Source: Lanius collurio (taxonomy: Eukaryota; Chordata; Aves; Passeriformes; Laniidae). Taken from it: DNA of 64,000 nt. Within the stretch, counting starts at the first letter, position 1. Every line of letters begins with the position of its first letter. Below are positions 26,401 through 38,400 of this stretch, one piece after another. Both the position numbers and the translations under genes were made by a program. Location of the stretch: positions 12,460,898 through 12,524,897 of the forward strand of contig JACBWW010000020.1 of NCBI GenBank assembly GCA_020086605.1. The letters are read 5' to 3'. Under the pieces are notes generated by a model that saw nothing but the letters and a program-made list of their open reading frames with translations, had not been told where the DNA came from and did no database searches.

Positions 26401-29400
26401 TGTTGCTCTCAAGTTGACAAGTACCTGAAATTACTTCATAAAACATTACACATCTGACTTCTCAAATGTCTTCGTTTGCAGATGTCAATATATAATTTCT
26501 TTAAAAAAAAGATTAATTAAACTAATCAGTAATTTATATAATTTGCTGTTATTTGATAGCTGTTTTTTATTAAAATTACCACCAAATATCTTAGCTGCAA
26601 TTAAATATATCTAAAATTTCAGCTTGTTCTAGTTTATTATAATTTATGGCATTAGAACGCATGAATATTTTAGTGATGATGTCTGAACTAATCATGACAT
26701 GCCAGGTGAATCCCTCTTTTCTCAAAACCAAATCTAAATCTACTTTGTGTCATCCTTTTGGTCATTACTGTGTCTGCACCTATAACTGTATTATCTTTCC
26801 ACACTAAGAATATTAAAATGAAAAATACTTCCCATCTTGATCTCTGCAGTAACCTTAATTTAATAGTGATTTCAGCCCCAGGCTTAACGAAACATCCCTG
26901 GAAGTGTTGAAGACCACAATGGATGGAGCTCTGAGCAGTCTTTCCTGTTGGAAGGTGTCCCTCCCCGTGTCTGGGGACTTGGAAGTAGATGATCTCCAAG
27001 GTCCCTCCCAACCCAACCCATTCTGTGATACTGCTGATGTTGCTGAGGGTTTTATATGTTTTTCAGCCTGGTCGTTTTATACAGTTCAGTCACCTTCAAT
27101 CTAATGAATCTTTAATTTGCTGGTTTACTATTAAAGGAGAATGACTCATCAGGTGGGAGATTTTGGTTCACAAGTATGCATTTAAAACTGTCTCATGATA
27201 TTGAACACAGTGTAAACATTACCATTCCCGTTAAAAAAAATTTCTCACAATAATCATCAAAATGCCACAACGCTGTTATCACAAATTGAAGTTTTAAGTT
27301 CTTACTATAGAGTGACTATAACACATTTGAAAAGGATCTGAAATAATGGTAGTTCTTATTTGCAGCTATGTATGAAACAACTAAGATTGTGAGAAATAAT
27401 ATTTACTTTCAATCCTGTTGCTTCACTTTTCTTTATTTTTCTAAGAAGTAATTTGCATTTACTTGAATGTATAGGGAAATTACAGATAATTCCAGAGGCT
27501 GCTGCAAGCCTCTGACACGGATGCAGCTCAGACACTGAAGCTCCTGAAGGAAAAGTGCAGTTCAGACCTTCTCATTTAGATCTCTAAGGTTTGAGGTTTT
27601 TTTGGTGCCCTGATAGGCTACACTTACACAAATAGATATGAATTTAACCAGAATGACATCAAAGGGAAGGAGGTACTTCCATGCAGCCTTAGAAACAAAT
27701 AGTGTATTAAAATTCCAGCAAATGGGTATGGTCTGTTTATACTCCTTAGTCTTTTCTCTATTTACTAATGCCACTGCTAATGGAAAACATGCAGGGCTTC
27801 TAGAGGAAGGTGCGTTAGGGTGAAGAACTCTTCCCCAGGAACCTGGTGTGTTTATGTGTAGTAACCCAGCATTTGAGCATCAGTTTCTCAGTAGAAAACA
27901 GCTGCACTTACTCAGCACGCCTCCTGCTCCCAGCCTGGCGTGTGATATCACAGTTCTTCAGAAAACCAGTGTTAGTCACTTTTGTACTCCCCAGAAAAAT
28001 GGAGAGTTTTGTTTCAATACCTCCATTAAAGGGCCAGTAAAACTGGACTGTAGGTTGAGGCTCGTCTGAAGTTACCAGAAAGCACAGAAGCAACTCTATG
28101 AAGAGTTTTCTACTTCATAAAATTTTCTACCATTCTTCAAATGACTACACAGAGTCAAGTGTTAGTACCAGAACCTCGGGCAATTTCTGTTAGGGCTCTA
28201 ACAGGAACACAGCTGCAGTGCAGTGCCTGGGAGTGCCCTGCTCTAAATGATGCACCTGCTCAGCACTGTATTTATTTGCTGGATCATTTCAAAGTTCTTT
28301 TTTATTGTGTTTTGCTCAAGTAGTCAGGAGGATAATCCCTAATACAAGATTATTTACATAACGTCTTTTGCAATGACACATGAGAGGTATAAATAAAGTC
28401 TTGTCTTTTCATTGTAGAGTAAAACCAGTCATTATATAACTATGTTAGGGTGGAGAGAGAATGGTATAAACTGTAGCAGAGAAGCAGAAAAGTACACAGA
28501 ATAATTCCAAAACAAACTTAGTTGATTAAATGCAGTTCATTGAAATCAGACATAATAATGTTGACATTTTACTATTGTTAATGAAGGGCCCAGCTACTGA
28601 TCTTTGCTCAGGGAACTGTCTATTGAACCCTCTGGGCTTACATTGAGAAAAAGTGCAGCCTACTGAATTCTAAGTAATAATTTCTGTACAAGGTATAAGC
28701 CCCTCTCAGAGAAATTTATGAGATTTCTACATCAACCTGAATGTGAAGAGGCTTTCCAATTCAGCATGATATAAGTTATTAACCTCACTTGATTGAAGAA
28801 GGAAAATAATACTATATTTTGTTTAACCTCCACAGCTTCAGAATTCCAAAATTATAGGGCTCTATGAATAGATCAGAACAGAAAAAGCTTCGAAATTTTC
28901 CCCAGCTATATCATTGTGTGAAGCAATATAGCCCTCTCTGAGGGGAGCTACTAGCTGGAATGATCACAAATCAAAACCAAATTTAGATTATAGAAATACT
29001 GTATCATTTTATTTCATTAAATTTGTTATTATATAATTCTAGTTACTGAATACATTCATTCCATTCTCCTGACTCCTTGATACGTACCCTGAATGAAGTT
29101 ATGGTGGGATCCGACAAACTCAATTTTCCCCTAAAGCCCCCAAAGCCTCTCTACTGAAGAAGCTTCTTGAAGGACCCAGATGCTGTGACTTGTCAGAAGC
29201 TGGAACCTGGGCTATATGAACTATCACAATTCCTACATTCCTTTATTTCTCCGAAGCAGTGAACAGACATTGACTTGTTCCTGTCCACCAGCTCTTTGTC
29301 AGTGCTCCTCTGTGGAGGATGCCAACTGCTTGCCATCAGAGCCAGCGTGGTAGTTCATGTGAGTTCTGTCTAGTCTGCTCCAGGCACAAATCAGCCAGGT

Positions 29401-32400
29401 TGTTTTACACAATATCAAGTGGGGTCTGAGCCAACTGGTTTTCCCTGGAATAATTAGGAAGTGTTCATGCACTGCTCTGATGTCTCTGCTCTGGGGCTGC
29501 AGCATCTGGCATGGTGAGCCACTGGAGTACCATGTGCCAGCATAGCTGGGTTTCACAAAGTGTTGTGCTGCTTTGTGCTTTTATAATTAGTGGAGCAGGC
29601 TTCATCATCATCAATTACTGATTTTCAGGGTGTTCTTCTGCTGAAACAGTTTAAAACAACTTTGCATTATGACAAGTGGCTTAAAAATAATGAATATTTA
29701 GATATTATTTACAAATATGGTCATTTACATTTTTAGGGCACTGCTATATTTGCATTAGCATTACTTTACTAAGAGATCTTTCTGATTCAAGTCACGATTC
29801 TGACACTGTTGGTTCTTCTACACATTAAGTACTCCTCATCAAGATCTTTGCTGAATACATTGAAAATGAGGAAAGAGTTTTTTAAAATTTCATTTTCAAT
29901 TAAGTAAAAATTCTCACTGACTTCTGTGGACCATGTATTTAATGCAGAATTGATCTGATGATGACAAATTTGAAAAAGTTTGTCAAAAGATTGCTGTAAT
30001 TTTCTATAACACTGTTGTCTATGGAATCGAAGGACATTACAATCATATTTTTATAAAATGTTTACAGACAGTAAGCTACAGAAATTATTTTTTTAAAGAG
30101 TATATTTAGAGCATCAAAACCAGTATTTTAATCCTCGTTTTTGAAAGTGAAACGTCTCATGTACCACAGTTTCAGAACTGACTTCCACAAACCTTTACCT
30201 AGCAGTACTAAAGTGGGGTTTGATCCATTTCTGCTCAGTAATTGCTGCTTCCTTGCTCCATTGTTCATTCAGAGGACAGCTACTGGGGCAAAGACAGCAA
30301 GGGAATAGAAGACAGTAAAGCAGTTTGTGGTTCTGCAACACTGATCCTTGGTGTTGCTGGTATAAGCCACAATTTCAATTTGCTTCTGCATGTGAGGATA
30401 ATCTCAACCTGTGACTAATGAGGCTCAGTAATACATGAGTCAATACTGTGCTAAGTATGTAGAATATTTTTAAATTACTTCTTCTGAATGCCTTTGTATT
30501 TTTACTACCAGTTAGTACTATCAAAGGTAATGCATCTGCTTCAAATTTTCTAAGTCATTGTGGTAAAATACAGCTCAGTACGGTACCCTTAACAGTAATT
30601 CTTGTCACACATTATATGTTTCCCTTCCTAGTAATTTCAAAGTCATTACACTACTACCAGACTTATTTTTATGAAATTCAGATCCTGAGGATGCTTTTGC
30701 TTAATGAAAAAGAAACATTTAATCCCTACTTTCTTCTAAATACCTAGGGCCTGTTGGGAGAGAAGTATGGGAACATCCGAATACCAGGGGAAGTTGAGTC
30801 AGCAGAATTTGAAATGATCCTGGATGCTGCTATAGAGGCCAAGCTAGAGACTAGGATTTTAGAAGAGTGGTACTGCAGGGATGAGAACGCAGTGCCGCCA
30901 GCATATTACCTCAGACCAAAATCTGAGATGCTGAAGAACCAGAGTACGGTAAGTCACAGTCACCTGCTCACAAAATTTTTCTCTGTCAGTTGCAGTGGCT
31001 GCAAGGCCAGGCACTTGCTGCTGTCTTTCAGTCAACTTCGACAGCCCAGTCCACACCTGACAGCTGCTGCTGTGGTGCTCCTTTCCTATACATGGTGAAG
31101 GGAGCAGCTGCAAAACACTCAGGAACATGACTCCTGCATTGATGTGCCCTCTGAAAACAGCTAGAGCAAGTGGACTTGGGTCATCTGTTAGGGCTAGTGG
31201 GACAGTTATACAGATTTCCCTTCCCTGATGTTGTAGCATGGAGAACTTAGGCTCTTCTGCTTTGTATTGTGCATTTGCTAGATTTCAATGAGCAATACTT
31301 GCAGAAGAAATGCACATTTTCCCTTCTATGCCCATAGAAGAAAACTATAACAGTCAAATAAGTGCTTATCACTGTCCTGAGTCAGATATCATACTTTTAA
31401 CTTAGTAACTGTAATCTAACATAAGATTTTTGAACACTGTTAATTATCATTTTTAAAGTAGGCATTTGTCTTTCATTGATGACAACAAAAAGTGTATGTA
31501 TTTCTCAGGGCTCAGTTCTACCCTCGTGCACATCCAATACATACCCAAGGGCATATTTTAGTGTACAAAAAATTAAGTCCTTAAAAGAGTTTTCACTTCC
31601 TTTTGAGTGCATACTGTATAATTGGAGGGTTTTGTTATTAAATCTTTGTACTTTTCTTGAATCTACTGGTAACACAGAACTAAGTAAAAAGATGTTCATA
31701 ACTTAAAGCTGTAACCTAAAGATGTAAGGTAGATGTAACATAACTTAAAGATGTAACACAGAGTTACATGTCATAAACTTACAGAAAGTAATAAAAGATA
31801 CACAGCTCTGACAAGTAAGAGTTGCAAGGGAATTTATCCTGGAGGTTCCACCCTCCAAGAAAACTGGAGACCCCTGAAACATTTCAGCAGCAAATAAAAC
31901 CTGGCTGCTTCAGAGGAAGTACCAGCATGGCATTTGCAAGATACCATCTGAAAGGATTAGTGAATTTATATTAGAGTTCCTCACTGATGACAGTAAGATT
32001 AGTGTTACTATAGCAATGAATGAATGAACATAATGTCACATATAATCCTGTATTTTTAAAATATGGTAGCTAATAAAAGGCACTTAATTACAGGTACCAG
32101 GATCCTCGTTTTCAGTTTTGAGATCTAAGTTTATATTATTATCATTATTATGTCTCATTAAAGGAGTGATAATTTTAGCAGTATTACTGATGCTTTATTA
32201 TCCTTATTTCAGACTTGGTTCTCAGAACCCTCTTCATAAAGATGTTATTTGCCTTATTCTTGAAAAATACTACATTAGCTGCCTACGCTAAGGATTTAGA
32301 AAATATTCCAAGGAGCTAACTCTTAAAATTCTAAAATGGAATACATTATGATCATCTGCAGCATAAAGCATTTTACTTCTATTTATTTTTGTTAGTATAT

Positions 32401-35400
32401 GTGTTTCTCTGTTACTGTGTTATTTTTGGCCTTGAATATTAGACTTCTACTTTCTGAAGTTGCATATGTATGTATCACACCTACTTTTTAACTATGGATA
32501 TTTTTAAAAGATGGAATCTTCTTCAAATTCTGTGAATGAGAACAAATGGCAAGACATATCAGAAGAGATTAAGAAGATTTTTAAGACTGCTGTGAAATTG
32601 CTGTATGAGAAAGGAAAAATGAAACACAGCCAAGCAAAGAGATATCTTTCCTCTGGTAAAGTTCACACTAACAATTTCTATGTATTCATTTATTGTTTTC
32701 TGTCAACCTTTCCACAAACATGAAAATATATTTCTGTTGGCATTTCTCATATAATTAAAGGAGGGGGGGAAAGGGGTTTTTGTGCTTGCTTAGGACTAAA
32801 ACCCATACAAAAGCACCCTGCACATTCTCTGTTTCTTTGAGTTTTTCCTGATTTTCACAGAGAACATATGCAATCAGGAGTCTGCCTGTCGGGGGTAGGG
32901 CATGTTCTTGAACTGTTTATAAAGAAAAGTTAACAGAGACTCTCTGTTCTCTTTTCATCTCCAGCTATTGAAGATGAACTTGATTTTGCCTTGGGTAAAC
33001 AAACACCAGCTTTCCTAAAGAAGTGTGTTTGCTACATTCGGAAAATTGCCAACATTGAGCGTTTCGTTAAAATTCCAGAGATGGGAAAATACATGGATGT
33101 GGTACATAAAGCTGGGAAGTTTCTTCGAGATCCTGAAGCCCATGAGAAACTGATCAAGCTCAGGGACGAATTCATTCCTACCATTGTTGCATCATCCAAT
33201 CTCAGAGTGTACACATCTGTCACTCACTGTGACATGAAACTGGGCTACTCCCAAGAAGTGGAGAGCCATTACATTGAAGGACTCGGTAAACAGTTCTATG
33301 AAGACATGATTGATATAATCCAAGCTACAGTGCAGCAGAATTTTGACACAGAGACAGACATGCTGTACGATGAAGTTCTTCAACACTCATCGCTGTGTAA
33401 AACGTACTCCACTTTTTATGAGTATAGATGTGAGGCATTACACATAGTTCACAAATATGTTTTACCTAGAAAAATAGGACACATTAATCCCCTTATCATA
33501 TATGGAGGACCATGCACAGGAAAGACTCTTTTATTAGCTGAAGCAGCAAAGAAGGTAAATAAACACTTTACATACAAAGGTCATGTTGAGAGCATTACTA
33601 GGTGTAAAGGCCAACTTAGTTTAATTCTTTCTTTTCTCAACAGATCTATCAGCCCTCGATATATAAAATAAAATAATTAAGTGTTTATTCAGCATATTAT
33701 TGTGCACATATGCAGGAAAATACTTGCCTTTCAATAGTAACATATCTGTATCATGTGCTTAGCCAAAACAAATATAGTTTATCAAAGCTCTTAGAAGTCT
33801 AATAGGAATCAATATATTTTGAAACAACAATGTATGTTTTAGAATCATCTTTTTCCTTCTTGTGCCTCTGAGGCCCTATGAATCCACAACTGTCTAAACA
33901 TCTTATGCTGGTTTTAGTCAAACACAAATGCAGTATGTCTTTCCAAGTCATGCTATATCATGTTCTCATCAGACATTATTCCAGGATTGTTCTAATACAC
34001 TGGTTACAAATCTATCCATAATAAGCTGCAAAAATACCCATACTTATTTATCTGGTCTGTGCTGTTTAAGTCATCGAGATGAGTACTACAGGGAAATGAA
34101 TGAAACACTTTGTGCAAGGCAGGACAAGATGCAGGAAAAGACCAAGCGGCCATCACCAGACCTAATTCTCCAGCTGGGAGTCACAACATTGAGTTCCCAG
34201 CAGGGTGGTCAGAGAATTTAGCATAGTGAGCTGGGAAACAGCCATAGCAGCCAGAAGGAAATGGAGAAGGGAACAATACTGTTTAAAATCCCTGTACCTA
34301 ATTCCTGTGGAGTCACATTAGCTGTGTATATGAAATTGGGATTTGCAACTCAAGATCTCGTTTCATATCTCGTACATAAGTCAGCCTAGAGACTCTGGTT
34401 CTACTTTTCTTTTGAAATACTGTAATAACATAATAAAGTGAGGTGAAGATATGTAGAACTGAGTGTGTTAGCCTGCACAGACTGCGAAGATTTGGAGAAG
34501 TCACATTCCTCACTGGCTTGAAGTGCTCTAACCAAAAAAACTTCAAGAGATATATACTTTTTCCTTTTTGTGGCAGTGTTTTCGAGTAAAAGTCATAGGC
34601 ACACCAAAGGAAAGTGTAGTTCTATGGGCCAGGGCTTAAGGTAACCAGCTAGTTAAGGGAACCTTACTCTGTTGTAAGATCATGTACTCTGATCCATGTC
34701 CTCTAGAGACATGCCTTTATACTCATTCAGAATCAATGCTGAACAGGTTTCGGTGGTAGGCTGGTGTGCCTGACCAAGGATGACATTGTGAAGAGGAAGT
34801 TTATTTATAAAAGACTCTACCTACTTACATTCAGAACTGAGACTCAGATTTTGCAAAGAGTACCTCTGGGATTTATGGGGTACTTTCTGGTCATGTCCCC
34901 TTTGATGTCCACCATTTTTGTGGAGCTCAGTCGTAGTGTTTTGAGATACTACCTGTGCTAAACAAAGATGATATATGATATGAATTTCATTCAGTGCACC
35001 CACCTTGAACTCTGACAGTGAAAGAATTTCTATTCAACCATTAATATTTTTAAATGTTTATTTCTGTATAGGCTATCAGTATTTATAAACTCTGTTACTG
35101 TGCTTCAGTGAGATATAAACTAAATTATGCTCTATATTCTAGGCCTATTCCTGGCTGCAAGAAGAGATGGGACCAGATTCTGACCCTGTGGTAGTTATAA
35201 GATTTTTGGGATCCACTGAAACAAGTACAGATCTGAAGAATATACTTCAAAGCATTTGTGAACAACTAGCAGTCAACTATCGTTGCCTCGTACAAAGTTA
35301 CCCAAAAAAGATTCATGACCTTCGAGACTTGTTCATAAACCTCTTGAATGAGTCTTCATTTCACAGGCCACTGGTGATAATATTTGATGCTTTAGAGCAG

Positions 35401-38400
35401 CTAACAGATAGTGATGATGGTAGGAAGCTCTGGTGGCTTCCCATTCACCTTCCACGTTCAGTACGAATAATTTTGTCAACACTGCCAAACAAGCATGGGA
35501 TCCTGCAAAAACTGAGGTGCCTTATTCATGAAGAAAGCAATTATATTGAATTGACTGCAAGGGACAGAAAGATGTGTAGTCAAGTACTGAAACATCAGCT
35601 GCTGCGAGTTAAAAGGAAAGTAACATCAGGGCAGCAAATCTATGTCAATGAGGCATTCTCCAAGTGCACACTACCTATGTTTGTGAACTTAACCTTCAGA
35701 GAGGTCAGGAACTGGAGATCTCATAAGGACGTGGATGATTCCTCCCTCTGTGTCACTGTCCATGAAAGCATAGAGCAGTTGTTTTGGTCGCTGGAAAACA
35801 AGTGTGGACCAAGACTGTTGTCAAGAGCACTTGGCTACATCACTATGTCCAAATCTGGCCTGAGTGAAATGGAACTGGAGGATATTTTAGCCCTTGATAA
35901 CAGCGTTATGAATGAACTGAATGAGAGAGTCAGAGAGAGTAACCCATTGAGAATTCCATATATATACATTGCAAGACTTAAGGAGGGCTTACAGGGGTAT
36001 TTAATAGAGCGACAGGTGAAAAATGTCACACTGCTTCTTTGGGCAAATAGGCACTTGCATCTAATTGCCCAAAAATTGTACCTGCACAATGAAGAAGACT
36101 TGCGTGAAATGCACACAGTCATGGCAGAGTATTTCCTTGGTGTTTGGTCAGGTGGACGAAGAAAACCCTTTTACAGCAGTGACCAATATCTGAGTGGTTG
36201 TCCTGACCGTGACAGTAGAGGTCTGAATGAGGATGAAAAGCACTGCATGGATCAGGCTGCTTTTGACAGGCAAGCACCAGATCAGCCATGGGTCTTTCAG
36301 TGTAACCCATTGGAACCTGATATCTTTTTTATTAATCACAGAAAAATGACAGAGCTTATTCATCACTTAACAAGATGTGGAAGAACTGATGATCTTCTGT
36401 ACGGAGTCATCATGAACTTCAGCTGGCTATACACCATGATTAGAATAGGGCAGTTTGATAAAGCACTTTCTGACATAGAGCTGGCTTACACTTACTCTCA
36501 AGAAAAGGAGCTGAAGTTTCTGGCCAGTACCCTCCGCAGTATAAAGTTCAAAGTAGTAAAATACCCAGGTTCACTCTCTGCTGAATTGCAGCAGAGACTA
36601 CTCCCAGTAGTAAGTTCATTGCCCAAACTCAGACATCTCCTCTTAGAATGTGACAAGGATGGACCCAAGTACTGCTCTATCGTCCCTTTGCATTCCTCCA
36701 TGGATGTGACTTACAGCCCCGAGCGCCTGCCACTGTCATCCAGCTGCATGCATGTCACTGAGATTTTGCCTACATTTAATCCCAGCACAATTATTGCTGC
36801 TTTGGAAAATGGCTCCATTAGCACTTGGGATGTAGAAACCCGCCAGTTACTAAGGCAAATTACAACATCTCCGTCTGTTATCTTAGGGATGAAGCTTAGT
36901 AGTGATGAAAAGTATCTTGTGGTGGCTACAACAAACAACACTCTTTTGATATATGATAACATAAATTCCTGTCTTCTGTCTGAGGTGGAAATTAAGGGGT
37001 CAAAACATTGTGGAATTGCAGGGGGCTCCAGTTTCATAAATGGATTTACATTATCAGTCAACCATGCACTTGCTTGGCTGGAGGCCAGTAAAGATGTTAC
37101 TGTAATAGATCTGCTTTACGGTTGGCCTCTCTATCACTTCCACTGCTGGTATGAAGTGACCTGTGTGCAGTGCTCTCCAGATGGAGTTTATGCATTCTGT
37201 GGACAGTATTTGAACACCGCGACCATTTTCCACTTGGGCAGCGGAGAGAAGCTGACCACCGTGACCTCTGAATTTTCAAGTGGATTTGTGAAATTCCTTC
37301 TCATTTTGGACACAGCCCAAGAAATGGTGATGGTGGACAGTGAGGGTAGCCTCTCTGTTTGGAATACAGAGGAAATCACAAAACCCCAGCTTACAGATGA
37401 CTTTGACTGCAGGAGAGAAGACAGTGAAGTTGTCAGCATAGAGCTTTCTGAAGACCAAAGTGCAATTTTAATTTGTAAGGCTCTCAGCATTGAACTTCTT
37501 GACACTCATGTGTGGAAGGTGGCTGAAAAGTTTAGAGCTAAACACAATGAGCGCTTTATATCTGCCGTGTTGTCCAAAAATGGCAACTGTATAATCGCTT
37601 CAATGGAAAATACCTCAGCCATTTTTGTTTGGAGAAGAGATACAGGACAGTGCATGGCAAGCTTACAGGAAATCTCAGGAACTATAGTCAGGCTAATTAA
37701 ATCAAATCATCATAACATGCTGCTATCCTTATCCACCAGTGGTGTCCTTTCTATCTGGGATATAGACATCATAACTGCTATGTCCAATATTGACAAATCT
37801 GGCAAACCTATCCAAAGATTGGTGTTGCCAGCCAGAGGTGAATTAATTTACACATTGGATGGATCAGATTCTGTCCATAAGTGGAACTTCAGCACTGGAT
37901 TTATTGAAGCTGTGTTCAAGCATGAAGGTACTGTTGAAAACTGTGTGCTGACCTCTTCTGGAGAGATAATGGTTACATCAGATGATAAATGCAGCCAGTA
38001 TGTATGGCACACAGTTAGTGGTGAAAATATCTTTCGCATTAATGGACAAAAAATCTCAGAGCTAATGATTACTCATAATGATCAGTTTGTAGTCTCTCTC
38101 TGTGAGCAAAATGCATCCAGAGTTTGGCGACTGGCTACAGGACATAGGGTTTGCAATATTTTAGTTGCCTTACAGAATGCATTTATAACAACTGCAAATA
38201 CATTTGTAGTCGGAATGGCAAAGAACAAAGTGTTGGCAGTGAGTCTTTGGACAGGCAGTATAACAAAGAAGTTTAGCTGTGACGATGGTGCAAGCATTGT
38301 GGATATTAAGTTGATACCAGACTGCCCAGATATTATAGTATTTATAACATCTACTGAAACCGTAAACATCTGGAGCCTAACAGAGGAAGTCATCTGCAGA

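Larger units (their letters stand above)
13320..30747 (+). other. NWD2: NWD2 intron 3 (17.4 kb)
   Basis: The largest complete intron in the window. It contains the (CCCCTG)11 array (18555-18620), homopolymer tracts at 17152-17161 (C10), 19038-19061 (T24) and 24307-24325 (T19), a TA tract at 19663-19677, and a CR1 3' end at 26885-27033. I see no other exon of this gene and no nested gene. The stretch from about 17.9 to 19.13 kb has an unusual composition, discussed in the findings. Confidence 0.88.

Noticed and set aside
26688..27011. 107-codon minus-strand frame
   Set aside because: Largely antisense to a CR1 3' end.
30949..31098. Coding continuation of exon 4 beyond 30948
   Set aside because: A consensus GTAAGT donor ends the exon and the family sequence continues at 32511.
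30859..31239. 126-codon minus-strand frame overlapping exon 4
   Set aside because: Partly antisense to exon 4 and partly intronic, with no family features.
32511..32723. Stand-alone small gene starting at the ATG of 32511
   Set aside because: The sequence up to 32655 is NWD2 exon 5 with matching splice phases; the rest is intronic read-through.
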